The position numbers were made by a program, and so were the translations under genes. The notes beneath the pieces are model-generated. The model was not told the origin of the DNA, did no database searches, and saw only the letters and a list, made by a program, of their open reading frames with translations. Shown here piece after piece: positions 32,559-44,771 of a DNA stretch of 64,000 nt (its first letter is position 1; every line of letters starts with the position of its first letter). Location: contig RCSZ01000010.1 in the NCBI GenBank assembly GCA_014898425.1, forward strand, positions 1,674,001 to 1,738,000, written 5' to 3'. The stretch comes from Botryotinia globosa. Taxonomy: Eukaryota > Ascomycota > Leotiomycetes > Helotiales > Sclerotiniaceae.

Positions 32559-33456
32559 TCATTGACTCTCCTCACACAAGAGGCATTCGTCTGTCATAGG
32601 ATCGGGTTTGCATGTGTATCTCATTTTTAAATTTGGCTGGTGATTGACGAGAACTCCTTTGTTCGAAATAGCATGTTTGTGATCGCCGTAGAGGAAATAA
32701 GAATCGCCGGGTACTTTTGCAATTTGACTGCCTCTAGGAAGTGACGCACCATGCGATAGTCTAATGTGCTGATGGGCGATATCTGTGATCTTCAGTGAAC
32801 TGATGTCGGGAATAGTGAATTAATATGTGAACAGAGCTGATGTGTCCAGGAAAGCTAAATGAAAACTTTTCAGTGAGTGGGAATATTATCTTCATCAAGA
32901 TAGACTTGATTATGCTCGATTTGCTACCCTGTTGAGCTTTTAGGCAGTCTCATTCACTGTAGGATCTCCATACTTTGATGAGACAAACATACAGACGGAA
33001 AAATCTGCGATAAGCATTGCAAGACTTGTTGTATTTCCATCTTTAGGTCTCCTAAAATGGATCGCGTTTGTAAATTTTGGAATTCAGAAGACCTATTGGT
33101 CTTCTGATAGTCATTCAACCCAATTGCTCAAACTATTCTGGCTACTTCTTGCAATAGTCTTCTTGATTTCACTTCATGATGATCGGGTCATTTATTCATT
33201 GACTGATGAACGACATTGGTAGAACCAGCCCGAAGAACTCGATACGTAGGCTTCAATCACTGGCTCGGCCTCATACGCCCAAACAGAAGCTGAGAAATCA
33301 TTACTACAGGCTAGGAACTGAGCTTTATAAGTCAAGAGAGGGTTAACTGTGGAGGTATATTGCTAGTGTATTGCTACCACTCATCTTGGGGTTATTGCTC
33401 TTCATGTCCCAATACGTTTGATCATTAGCAACGGTAATTTAAGCGGCGTTGGCTAT
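32559..33456 (-). pseudogene. Downstream part of a gene split by a retrotransposon
   Basis: Minus-strand sequence reads as protein from the retrotransposon edge down to a TGA at 32559-32561. Recognisable pieces in order: ITVANDQTYWDMKSNNPKMS, then after a frame change LTYKAQFLACSNDFSASVWA and SSSSGWFYQCRSSVNE, then LLQEVARIV and SILGDLKMEIQQVLQCLSQI, and finally a long clean stretch ending PDPMTDECLLCEESQ. Several in-frame stops sit where CAA, CAG or CGA would fit. No family recognised. The missing front is on the other side of the element at 39206-39325. Confidence 0.6.
33452..33456. repeat. Target-site duplication GCTAT (left)
   Basis: Identical to 39201-39205 on the other side of the retrotransposon. 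Confidence 0.9.
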
Positions 33457-33625
33457 TGTTGGTATCAACTTGGTTGATATAAATGTAAGTACTTAGTTCT
33501 ATATAGTTGTATTTGTTCTTAATTATTATTAATTATAAAAAGCTAGATATTAAATATATAGGGAAATATTAATGTGATATTAATTAATATAATGTTTTTT
33601 TGATTATATAATTGATATTCTGATA
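33457..33625. repeat. Left LTR
   Basis: 169 bp starting TGTTGGTATCAACTTGG and ending in TGATA, where the ancestral solo LTR has CGACA. Strongly AT-shifted in its second half. Confidence 0.88.
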
Positions 33626-36600
33626 TTAGTAATTCTTTAAAAATAAATGTGATTATGTGTTTTTAATTTATAATCTATTTTAGATATAATGTTTTTTTTA
33701 GTTCTATTTAGCTTTTATATTATTATCTTTTTTCTATTCAATATATTATTTTAATGATTATTTTATTAATATTAATTAAATCTTTTAATATTTGATATAT
33801 ATTGTTTTTGGTTATAGTGTTTGTAGAGTTTGATTTTCTATTAATCTATTTAATTTCTATAATTTTCTTATTTTTATAATATTGTTTTAAAGTTATAATA
33901 TTGATTAAAAGTTGTTTTTTTGTGTTTGTGTTGAGTTTAGTTAATAGGTTATATAATGATTTTGAGTTTGTATAGAATATAAGTGGTATTAGCTTTTTAA
34001 ATTTGAGAATAGTATTAATAGTGTCTTTAATAGCAGCTTCGATATTGAAGTCTAAAACTAATGTATATAGTTCAAAAGCTAATATTCTTTTAATAATTCT
34101 CTTATATTTAATTAATATTTAATATATAATATTAATATTATTATATTTATTTATTAAACAGATTATATAATTAATTTGTAATAATAAATTAATATTATTA
34201 ATAAATAATATATTAATAAAAACAATCAATTTAATAGAATTTATATTTAGAAATATAAATATAAATTTTCTTTTCAAATTATCCATTTACTATTTGATAA
34301 TTTTATTGAGTTTGTTTATATCTTCTTTCTTTAGATTTATTATTTAGATAGCAATAGAAAAATAATAAAATGTTTTTGATTAATATATAATAATAATATA
34401 TATTCCTTTTATATATTAAATAATATATTAATTCTTTGAAATAATATTTTTCCAAATTTTTCTTTTTGTTTTATATATATCGATATTCTTGATTATAATC
34501 ATTCTGATATTATTATATTGTTTCTTTTGATTGAGGTAGATTTTATTATTTTTAAAAGTGATTAAATAATTATTAAATCTGAATGAATAATTTTCTATAA
34601 ATTATTTTCTATTTTTGATTATAAAATTGATTTTATTTAATTATTTTTATTCTAAATATACAAATTTCTTATTTACAATTATAAAAATATTATTGATTTG
34701 AAATCTTACAATATTAATATTATTGATTGAATAGAATAGATAAAGGTTATATATAAATTATATTATATTCAATTTGTTTTTATAATAATTATAATAAATT
34801 TCAAACTAATGATTTTCTATTTCAGGAATACTATATAAAGGTTTTATGATATACAAAATATATTTATTTTCAAGTTTGATTTTTTTCAATGTTTTTATAT
34901 AAATGAGTTTGTTCAAAATTGTAGTCGATTGAGTATATATTTGTATAATATTTTGTAAATAGATTTGAATATATTTATTTGATATTTATAGAATAATAAT
35001 AAGTATAAGAATAATATATTAATTAATATATTGAATAATAAATAACTATATTAAAATAATAATTTTATTTTCATTTTGATATATTTAAATTATTAATCAT
35101 GATTTCGTATATACCCTATTAATACCCTTTTCTTTTATTTTATTAACAAAATATAATTTAAAGAATCTTATTCTAAGCAAAATATTATCTTTTGAGATAA
35201 TCTTGAAAACTTTATTCTTTATTAGTTTATCAATTTCTTTATATTGTGATTTTGTATATCTTATAGGTATATCATTTTATAAGAATATAATTAATTATAA
35301 TGATTTTGTGATATATTTTTTATCAACATTTATTATATTGATTATTCTGATTAAATTGCTTTTTATATAATAATATAGTTGTATATCTGATTATATTATT
35401 GATAATAATATTTAAAGTTGTAATATTTTTATATATAATATATCAACAACTATAATATTATTATTGTTATTATTTATATAATTGTTTTTTGATTCTATTT
35501 CTTTAGATTTTGTATAAAAGGGTTATACAAATATAGATTGAAATTTAATTGATTTATTAGAAAGTTTTATTTTATATATCTCTCTATTTATTTTAATTAA
35601 AATATATAATCTAGTTTATTTGTTTAATATATTATCATTTTTTCCTTTTCTTTATATTAAAATTTTTGAATTTAATAATAGAATAAGAATAGATATTATA
35701 AATGATTTATTTCTCAATTTCAATATTTTTGTGATTTGTTTTTTAGTTTGAATATAATATATTTTTATTATAACTTTCTTTATAGTTTTTATATATTGAA
35801 TAATTATTGCAATTAATAAATTAATATTATTTAATTTGAGATATATTTTATAAATTAATAATATAAAAACAAATCTATTTAGTTTTGTTATATTGTTTAT
35901 AGTTTTTATTATTATTTAAAAAATCATTATTTTAATTAGATTGTTATTTTCAAATTCTTTTATTAAAATTTTATATATATGATATAATGAATAATAATAT
36001 CTTTTGATAATGTTTATAGAGTTGTATATTTTGATAGATATATTTTTGATAATAATCGATATAGATTTTGTATTTTGGATAAACTTTTTATTTATAAAGT
36101 TTTTTCTAATATTGTAAATAATATAATTTAGTGGTTCAATATAAATATCAATTTAATATTCTCTGAAATTATCAAATATATATTTAATAAAAATATTTTT
36201 AAGAAACCAAATTATTTAATAATATATTATTTTGTTAATAATATATAGAATTAAATTACCTTCAATATATATAATATCAATATAAATAGTATAATTGAAT
36301 TTAATATCTTTTGATAAAATAAATCTGAAATATCCTAATAATTTGTTATATATTTGATAATATTTATAATATTTAATAAAATATTTAATAATATTATTAC
36401 TTTTATTATAATCTATTTGTTATAATATATTATAAAAACATTATATCAATAAATAATCAAATTATCGATATAAATATTATAATTCTATAATTATTAAATA
36501 ATAATTGTTTTAATAAATTAATTCTTAAATAAATTGATTTATATTTATTTTTTATATTAAAAATATATGCCTATATTTTCTAATAATAAAATATTTATTC

Positions 36601-39005
36601 TTTGGAATAATAAATTAGTTAATAATATTATTATAAAATACTTTAAAATGATTTATATCTTTAAAACTCAATAGAAATAAAATATTAATATTCACAATAT
36701 AAAAATCGATATCTCCAAATAATACAACAATTTGAAATGATTCTATTAATATTACAATTCTTTTTTCGAAATATATATTTGTAATCTTTATTATTAATAA
36801 ATCATATTCAATTAAGCAAATCTATTTCTATATATAATATTATCCAATTCTAATTATAAATTTCTCTATATATATTATATCAATATATATACCAAAGAAT
36901 TCTTTATTTATATAATTTGTATAAAAGATATTTATTATATTTTTTATAAATAAAATAGTTTTAATAAAGTTTCTAATTATTATATATAATATTATATTGA
37001 ATAATAGTTGATTAAATATTTCTTGATTATTGATAGATTTAGAATTTATAAAAAATATTTTATTTATATTATCTTCAATTTCGAGGTTTATAAAAAACAG
37101 ATTTATTTCGATTTTTAAATCAAACTCTATATTAGTAGCCTCTCCCTTATATTTGATTATTTATTAATTATAGTGCTTATTAAATATATTATTATTATTG
37201 TTTTTAATTTTCTCTTTATATTTATATTTGTTTTTATTTTGTTTTTTTTTAGAATGTTTTATTGATTGATATTTTTCTTTTTTATATATCTAGTAATAGT
37301 TATATTAATTAAAAAAATCTGAATATTATTGTTTGTTGTACAAATTGTTTTTGAAGTTATTATTATTCTTAGAATTCTTAAAACTATTTTGATTATTATT
37401 ATAATTGTTATTACTATAGAATTTCTTATTAGTAAATAATACTATATCCTTTTTATTTTTATATAATCTTTTTTATATATTAATAAATTGTTATAATTAA
37501 TTAATTAAACTAAATACCTTTTTCTTGGGATCAAAACAAATTAGATTATATATCTTTATATCTTTGTAAGTAAATATAAGTTTATTATAAAAATAGAATG
37601 TTTGTTATATAATAAAATTAAATTGATATTACAATATATATAATTATTTGATTATAATTGTAAGATATTCATTAAATAGTTTATTTCTATACTTTTTTTT
37701 GATTAATTTTAGAATAATATTATTCTATTTCGATAATATATTTTGTTAATATTTATTTCTTTCGAAATTGTTTTATATATAGATATAAAACTTTTTGAAT
37801 ATCAATAATAATAAACTATAATTAGTATGAAAAAACTGAAGTATATTTTCTTTGAATATAATTGAAAATGCCTTATAATATATATTCATAAGTATTTTTA
37901 TATATTATAAGATTTTATAAAATATTAAAAGCTTGAAGTCGAAATTGTTATTATTCTTATTATATTTCTTATTATTAATATAGAATTTCGATAAATTAAT
38001 AAGAGATTGTATATTGAAATATGATATTAGTGTTTTATTCTTTCGAGATTTACAATCTTTATTGTTTTTATTACTATCACTATCTTTATTATTAAAGTCT
38101 TCTATATTTTTATTCTTATTATACTCATTTTCATTATTTTTGTTTATATATTTGAAATTGTTTTTAATAAATTTGCGAATAATTTTGAATTTGAATTTGG
38201 ATTTCTTAATATTAATATTTTTTAAAGTTTTTTGAATTTATATTTTTGTTTATTTATTAATAATAATCTTATAAGATTATTTGAATAAAATTATAAATAT
38301 TTTAATATTTGTTTTTGATAGATATATTTCTCAAGTATATAATATTATATATAGCTTTTATATATAAATCTAATGGATTTTTATAAATTGTATAATTATG
38401 AATATCCTGAAGTTATAATAAAAGATCTTTATTAGATTATTATTATTAATATCTTTATAATTGTATTATTTATATTTGAATTTAATATATTTGATAAACT
38501 TTTTATTATTAATAGTAATAGCTTTTTTATTATTTAATATTGTTTTTAATAAATTGAGCTATTCTTTGTATTTTTCCTTTTTTTCCTTTATATATATATT
38601 CTTATCAATAATATTCTTAATTAGGGTAGTATTATTTTTTAATATAATTGTATATATAGATAAAGGTATTTTGAGAGTTGTTATAAATATATATATATTT
38701 GTATATATATAAAAATCTTTTATAGATATAGAGAATAAATAAAGGTTTTTGTTTTTACTTAATACAATATATAATATAAAAGTGAATATATAATAAATAT
38801 AAAGTCGATTTGTTATATTTAACAAAATCAAACTTTTTGAATATATTTTTTTAATACAATTATTTGGAGTATATTCTTTAGTACTATAAGAAGAAATAGT
38901 ATACTATACCTAATATAATAATATCTTCTTTATAATCTTTTTAGAATTTCTATTAATTCTAAATATTATATAAAAACATCTAATACTTTTAATAGAATTC
39001 AAAAT

Positions 39006-39022
39006 CCTAATTTATAATATCA
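39006..39022 (-). promoter_or_regulatory. Candidate degraded primer-binding site
   Basis: TGATATTATAAATTAGG lies 8 bases inside the right LTR on the minus strand and resembles the TGGTATCAGAGC-type primer site of copia elements, with three transitions and two transversions over 17 bases. Weak evidence for orientation. Confidence 0.3.
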
Positions 39023-39030
39023 CTAATTAA

Positions 39031-39200
39031 TATTGATATCAATTTGATTAATATAAATATAAATACTTAGTTTTATATAATTGTATTCGTTCTTAATCAT
39101 TATTAACTATAGAAAGCTAGGTATTAAATATATAGGGAAGTGTTAGCGCGACGCTAGTTAATATAGTGCCCTCTTTGATCATATGATCGATGTCCCGATA
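39031..39200. repeat. Right LTR
   Basis: 170 bp from TATTGATATCAATTTG to CCCGATA. The first half is AT-shifted, the second half (GTGTTAGCGCGACGCTAG) is nearly intact, opposite to the left LTR. Confidence 0.88.
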
Positions 39201-39205
39201 GCTAT
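39201..39205. repeat. Target-site duplication GCTAT (right)
   Basis: Pairs with 33452-33456. Confidence 0.9.
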
Positions 39206-39325
39206 AGAAGAGCTGTATGTGATGAGACTTTGATTCCCGAGAACTAAAAGACCACTTGGCCCCACCACGACTCTAGTTTTCAAGACTCTAGACTCCAACA
39301 AGTTGAATTGTGGGTGCTCTGTCAT
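39201..39325 (-). pseudogene. Upstream part of the gene split by the retrotransposon
   Basis: An ATG at 39323-39325 starts a clean minus-strand frame (MTEHPQFNLLESRVLKTRVV ... LVLGNQSLITYSSS) that runs without a stop into the retrotransposon edge. If the element and one GCTAT copy are ignored, this frame is in phase with the open frame on the far side (starting IANAA). So the element landed about 40 codons into a coding exon. Function unknown. Confidence 0.6.
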
Positions 39326-39723
39326 GTTGTATTAATAGTGGGAGTCTAATCCCTAGTAGTCCGGTTATAAACATCCCGAGTCTTCGTCACTCGCTCATAG
39401 ATACCCGATAATGTGTCATTAATATCTGAGACAATGACACTTCATTTCAGGGTATGACTTAGTGCTCGAGATTGGGCTGAAAGTTTTGAAATCTGTAAAC
39501 CTAAACTCAGAGATTCGACCTAAGAATTGCAATCGTATTGTTCTCTCCATAGATTATGCAAGACTCAATGGTGCAAGGCCGGCGTGAACAGTCCATATCT
39601 CTACCATATTCAGGTATGAAAATCCTGAAAGAAGGCTGATAGTACTCCCTCAATTCAACAGTCATACATTGAGGCATGCAATTATAACCCTTGGTCTTCT
39701 GATTGTATGTGCGGCTTTAGTAC
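39326..39723. other. Intergenic, no gene seen
   Basis: No supported frame; may include the promoter of the split gene. Confidence 0.4.
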
Positions 39724-40230
39724 TTAAATGGGCGAAGACACTTCTTGAGACATAAAGTGCGAGATTGAGCCATTGAGAAGGTCACCGAAAGAGACTATAA
39801 GTAGCCATAGCCACAATCCGTGAAGGATGATTTCAACAGGCTGTTTATATGCATCAAAATCAACGCTATTTGTTGTAGGGCAAGTAAACTGACCACTATC
39901 TTTAGTCGCGAATCGAGTTGGCCTCCGACAATCTGAGGGCAAGAAGTCTCTTGCATCGTCCAGCAATCATCAAACTTATCACTTACTCTGAAATTAGTCG
40001 ATCGGCGATTAGGACAAGAATAAGTAAAGCGTGAAGAGAAAACATTCATGAAATGTAAATTCATACAATTCGAGCCAGCGTGCAAGCGTCGCTCCTCTGC
40101 TCTTAAGATCTTCATCCTTGATACTGCCGATCTATCAGTAGTCTTCCACAGAAGTGGGGTTGGTGGGGGTTTCATGGTGGGGTTGAGAGATATTTCATCA
40201 TTCCTCCACCTTGAGATGTAATAAATAGCT
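39724..40230 (-). CDS. Hypothetical protein, exon structure unresolved
   Basis: Two overlapping minus-strand frames look coding. One (ATG near 40176) reads MKPPPTPLLWKTTDRSAVSR and continues to a TAG near 39795. The other, from about 39960 to 39724, reads RPTRFATKDSGQFTCPTTNS followed by a hydrophobic segment (ILHGLWLWLLIVSFGDLL) and ends SQEVSSPI. A CTAAT...TTCAG acceptor-like site and a GTAAGT lie between 39980 and 40000, so splicing probably joins part of the first frame to the second, but no junction I tried keeps phase with an intron of normal length. It may be a membrane protein or a relic. Confidence 0.35.
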
Positions 40231-40638
40231 CGGAATCCGACTATCCAGGCTCGCAACCCGTAGAAAATGTCCGATGTCAAAATTCTAATATACCTCAATC
40301 AAAATTTAATATTAAAACAAGATAACATTATTTCTTTATAAACTCTTGAGTAACAATAAGTTATTAGAAAACAATTCCAGTTACATGTGATTTCAAAAGG
40401 ATTAAAACATAGAGAAAATTTACCTTACATTTTGAAAATATCATCTCTAGATTTCCTTCTACTTTTGCGGATTTGATACCCGGCTCTTTCTCCGGATCGC
40501 GAGCCAGGTACTAAAATTCCCCCTCCCCCACGTTTAAGAAGCCACGTCTTATTAAAATCTGCTTGTCCCTTCATTTTCAAATCGGTCAATCGAACATTAA
40601 CAACAGCAGACCAACAATCATAACCAAACAAGAAGACA
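40231..40638. other. Upstream region of the aldo-keto reductase
   Basis: No gene; minus-strand ORFs here are shadows. Confidence 0.4.
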
Positions 40639-41791
40639 ATGGCTGATACGAGATTCAAGCTCAATACCGGTGCTGAGATTCCGGCATTAGGACTTGGTAC
40701 CTGGCAATCTGAGCCGGGCGCAGTCGCGAAAGCCGTTTCTTACGCACTGTCAATTGGATACAAACATATCGATTGCGGTATGACCTCCCTCTATTTGCCT
40801 TCTGCTCTTCACCTTCTACTTTCGTAAATGGGGGTATGTGTGTAGTACTAGCTAACGAAATCGTGCAGCATATGTCTACGGAAACGAAGAGGAAGTAGGA
40901 CAAGGACTCCAGGAAGCTTTCGCATCTGGAGTTAAGAGAGAGGATATCTTTATTACTACCAAATTATGGTGTACATATCATACACGAGTTGAAGAGGCTC
41001 TTGATAAGAGTTTGAAGAAGCTGGGACTGGATTATGTCGATTTATATTTGATGCATTGGCCAGTTCCTATGAACCCAAATGGTAAGCGGATTTCTTTCAC
41101 TTACCCCATTACCCCTTCATTTTCATCGCGTAATAATGTCTGACTTTTCATCTAGGAAACCACGAATTGTTCCCCAAACACCCCGATGGCTCCCGCGATC
41201 TTCAAACAGAATGGTCTCACACCCAAACATGGCAAGAACTCGAGAAAGTCTCCAAGACCGGTAAGACAAAGGCTATCGGAGTTTCCAACTACAGTGTAAA
41301 GAATCTGGAGGAATTGTTTTCGAAGGCTACTATTACCCCAGCCGTCAACCAAATTGAAAATCATCCTTCATTGCCTCAGCAAGAAATTTACGATTTGTGC
41401 AAGTCAAAGGGAATCCACATCACAGCTTACAGTCCTCTTGGAAGCACTGGTAGCCCATTGTTCACCGCTGCCCCAATTGTTGAGGTTGCGAAGAAGAGAG
41501 ATGTACCACCAGCTTCAATATTGCTTAGCTACCATGGTAAGACCCCGTTGAATATGCGACTGCCGTTGTAAGTCATGCTAATAAACAATAGTTGCTCGGG
41601 GAAGCTCGGTCCTCGCCAAGTCCGTCACTATTGATAGAATTAAGGCAAACATGAACATCGTAAAATTGGACGATGCGGACATGAAGATCATAAATGATTA
41701 CTCAGATGACCTGACGAAGAATGGAAAACTTATGCGATATGTATTCCCGGCATTCGGTGTTGACTTGGGGTTCCCAGATAGAAAGCCTTAG
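40639..41791 (+). CDS. Aldo-keto reductase (NADPH-dependent)
   Basis: Reduces aldehydes or ketones to alcohols with NADPH; the family includes fungal glycerol dehydrogenases and xylose reductases. Four exons (40639-40777, 40869-41081, 41156-41536, 41592-41791) give 310 residues, the normal AKR size. Introns are 91, 74 and 55 nt with GTATGA/GTAAGC/GTAAGA donors. The catalytic tetrad is visible: Asp in IGYKHIDC, Tyr in [11 protein letters not shown], Lys in FITTKLW, His in LYLMHWP. The AKR signature GVSNYS and the barrel segment [10 protein letters not shown] are present, as is the NADPH-side helix SSVLAKSVT with R/N downstream. It is closest in feel to Gcy1/Gld1-type glycerol or aldehyde reductases, but substrate cannot be decided. 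All splice junctions are in phase and all catalytic residues are intact. Confidence 0.95.
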
Positions 41792-42049
41792 TTAGAGAAC
41801 TTGAGCTAATATCGAGGAAGGTTCCTTTAGACGGGTGGTCAGAAGAAAAACTAAGATTTATGAATGGAAGTTTCGCAATCTGTATATGGTAATGTGTATA
41901 GAAATTAGAATATGGAGAGACTTGTTGAGTAGATTACTCTTGGGACTGCCTGCTCTTCAGGCTTCCTCTTAACGCCACAACCAATAAACCATTAATATTA
42001 TGATATGACTATCTCTTTATGTGGGAACGGTGAAAGATCTGATAACCGA
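41792..42049. other. Convergent 3' region
   Basis: No gene. Confidence 0.4.
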
Positions 42050-42737
42050 CTAGTGGAAATATCGAATTTGTTTCTTTTTCGAAAAAGCGGGTGAATGGTT
42101 AATAAGTCGAAGTGTCTGCAGAGGCTCAATAATTTTGATGCCTAGAAAATACTTGGGTAGTTCAAGGCTTGGCCCGAGTATTCGGATATAGAACCGCCAG
42201 TAAACATACCCAATCCAGTGCAATAGACCGTAGAATAGAATTCTTGGAGGATTCTTGAGGATCGATCGGAAAGGTTTCTGGGTGAAGAGGAAGTGGGGTG
42301 GGGTGGAGATCTTAGGAGGCTGAGTGCAGCGGTAGGGGGTTGATTTGGCGATCACAACATCATCCAAGAAATGGTATGAGTTTATTTGGCTCAACGGATC
42401 AGAAATTTTCAGATGTTCTGGGCAATTAAGAATAGAACCATGAAGTAGTGGCGATGGGTTGAATTTGAGATTTTGAATGATAGATATTGTTCAAGAGAGG
42501 GACGTCGCACAATAATTTAGCCAGCATAAACATCATTTGGAATGGGCGTCATATACCGAAAAGCACAATCAAATGATGAAATTGCGTCTGGGCCATAGAG
42601 CGGACGAGATCTTCTAGGCACCTATCAAAATAATGATTTCTCCACTCAGGTCTCAAAGATTGATATAAACAAATGGAGGAGTTATGAAGGTATACAGCTG
42701 AGCCGCATCAGATGCGTGGCGGCTGTTGTTCGGCCAT
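42050..42737 (-). pseudogene. Unrecognised gene broken by stops and a frameshift
   Basis: ATG at 42735-42737 starts MAEQQPPRI, then a TGA, then a strong coding stretch (LRPEWRNHYFDRCLEDLVRS), a second TGA, more coding sequence (RPFQMMFMLAKLLCDVPLLN) and a shift into another frame that is open to 42050 and rich in aromatic residues (LHWIGYVYWRFYIRILGP). Both TGA codons would be CGA before one C-to-T change. Pattern and bias suggest a recently dead gene. No family recognised. Confidence 0.5.
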
Positions 42738-43001
42738 TAGACAGTGATGCTAAAAATAAAGAAGCTTGACTTATGGTGATTTGACGCCAGCACCGTGTTT
42801 TCTTCATACTTGCATATGTAATTACTACAGGCCATTTACACGATAGACCTACGCACAACTTCTTGATTAGTGGCACCATTTACGACCGGGCAGCCGCAGA
42901 AGTAGCTGCATATATTTCACGTGATGTATGGATTACCCAATCGATGTCGAAAACTCAGCAAAAAGTCAACCTAACGAAAAGTCTAGCTGTCAGTTTGTAG
43001 C
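42738..43001. other. Intergenic
   Basis: A CACGTG occurs near 42918 but no intact gene follows closely. Nothing else seen. Confidence 0.3.
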
Positions 43002-43350
43002 TTGCTGCAGGGAGCAATCCTCAAACACACACAAGACACGAAATTTATTGAGCTTCGAGAACGGCTTCGAGAAATATTCGTCAATCATATTATTCCATAC
43101 CGTCGTTTCCTGCGTTGGGAACAACCAGGAGTTGAATCCTCCATCGCGTGGATTAAAGGCGGGGAAGCGCCAAGGTCAGAGTGCTGATGCTGTTAATGGG
43201 ATGCTGTACATGCCTAAATGCCCTGTCTAAATTAAGATTTAGCTTCTCTTCAGGGCTGTGGGATCCCGTTCACCATCGAACAATTTTTTCACGTCAATCG
43301 TGGAAGCAAAGCTGTCCCAAATACTGCGGCTCCACAAGTTATTTGGTCAT
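43002..43350 (+). pseudogene. Possible plus-strand gene relic
   Basis: 43002-43187 reads MLQGAILKHTQDTKFIELRE and on to RRFLRWEQPGVESSIAWIKG, then ends. About 70 bases later another frame reads IPFTIEQFFHVNRGSKAVPN to a stop near 43350. Both look protein-like but no junction or family is evident. Confidence 0.28.
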
Positions 43351-43800
43351 AACCTGTATAGGGAGTAGTGGAAGCCTTTCTTTACATAGAATGCTAGTCA
43401 TTTGGTCGCTGGGTTGGCCTATTAAAGTTTGATGGGCTGAGGCTGAGTTGGATATGATTCATCAGTTTGCTGATGCGTTGTCTCAGTGAGTGAAGAGCAA
43501 ATGAGCAAGTATTGATGCGGCACGACATGGTTTTGAATGGGGTTACTGGAGAAAGATTCGAAGAATGGATACGTCGTGCAACTATGGACCTATTGATTGG
43601 TTACAGCTTGAATAGGTATTGTTTGGGATGCAAGGCTTGTTATACACAGCCGTTGTTCTCTTTCTTTTGCTTCATGGTCTCTTCATTGTTGATCTCTTGT
43701 ATATATAGAGCTTTCTCTATTTGTTACTTTCGAGGTGTTCTTCAGAAGCTCCATATATTAAACCTTATCTTGAAGTGTAGTTATATCATTTTTACACACC
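43351..43800. other. Upstream region of the four-pass membrane protein gene
   Basis: The ORF at 43512-43916 overlaps the next gene's first exon in another frame and is a shadow. TATATATAGAG near 43703 could be a TATA element. Confidence 0.4.
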
Positions 43801-44771
43801 ATGACGAGCCAACATCCTTATGCCCCTTGGCGGAGACTGATCCTAATACCTTGCTGGATTGTTCAAATTATATTCCCCGGATTTACGTTTGGAATAGTTG
43901 CCGTGGCTATTTCTAAGATCATGAGTAATGATTTCGATGATGACAGTGATGACAACGATATTAGGATAGCTCTAAGGTAAGCATATCTATTTTATGACTT
44001 GATTTTGGGCATGAATACTGACAGAAGCTAGCATTGGATGGGTCTACATTGTGTTCATTGGCTTGTGTATTATCCTCACTATTACAGAGATGGTTCTTAT
44101 GTTCAGACACAAGTTGAAACCCATTGTTTTCCTCATGATGAACATATTCAAATGTGCAAGCTGGACAGCCTTGTTCGTTGTCAGCTTGTGGAACGCTTTC
44201 GGTGTTGTTAAGAAGACGATACCGAGTATTATTAGCTTGGTTGTTGATATCATCTTGTTGTATGTCTGTTTCATCTTTTTGCTTACTATATGATTTGAGC
44301 TCTCGCTAACATGACCTTCACAGACTCGCATTCTATATCCCTCTGGCACATGGCTCCCTAATCCTGCACCGCAACCGCAAAGCTGCGCAATATGAACCTG
44401 TCAACCTCAAACACAACAGCTTCGACTCCACCACCGAATCTTTCCCCGATGCTTTCCCCCAAGCATACAAGCCCTTGACCAACATAGAAGAAACCACCGA
44501 TCTAGAAGCAAATGATCACGCTACCGGACGACCCCGCCGCCTGAGTTACAATCATACAAGAGATACCAGATTCGACTCGTACAAACAAACACGAAGAAGT
44601 TTTTCGGATCCATATATTGTCGAAAGAATGATTGCTAGTCCAAGGCAAGCTTCAATATCTACATTCTCCACAAGGAGCAGGAGCAGCACGTTGGGTTTGC
44701 CGATACCACAGGTCGTGGTGCACGATCATGATGAGTTTATGGAGAGAAACAGGGTCAATGGGATGAACTAG
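43801..44771 (+). CDS. Four-pass integral membrane protein
   Basis: Three exons (43801-43976, 44032-44259, 44324-44771) give 283 residues. The introns are 55 and 64 nt with GTAAGC and GTATGT donors and CTAG and CACAG acceptors. Four hydrophobic segments: near residues 12-36 (LILIPCWIVQIIFPGFTFGI), 60-83 (VYIVFIGLCIILTITEMVLM), 92-117 (KCASWTALFVVSLWNAF) and 122-150 (SIISLVVDIILLLLAFYIPL). An acidic loop (DFDDDSDDND) follows the first. A long polar C-terminal tail has basic serine sites (RRLSYNHTRD, SRSSTLGLPIPQVVV). The fold resembles small MARVEL/tetraspan proteins of fungi, but no diagnostic motif is visible; role unknown. Confidence 0.82.

Larger units (their letters stand above)
33457..39200 (-). 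mobile_element. Degraded LTR retrotransposon, 5.74 kb, probably Ty1/copia type
   Basis: Two LTRs in the same orientation (33457-33625 and 39031-39200) bound an extremely AT-rich interior with no intact ORF, and a perfect 5-bp duplication (GCTAT) flanks the whole. The LTRs match the solo LTR at 5759-5928, but most differences are C-to-T or G-to-A, as RIP would leave. I favour minus-strand coding: reading 38150 to 38000 on that strand gives a long open Asn/Lys/Asp-rich stretch (KNKNIEDFNNKDSDSNKNN), and just inside the right LTR the minus strand reads TGATATTATAAATTAGG (39022-39006), which is close to a copia initiator-Met primer site apart mainly from transitions. Superfamily and strand are inference; no polymerase motif survives that I can read. 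Confidence 0.85.

Noticed and set aside
38014..38831. Leu/Phe/Ile-rich ORFs looking like membrane proteins
   Set aside because: They lie within the AT-rich degraded retrotransposon and are the antisense of an Asn/Lys-rich stretch.
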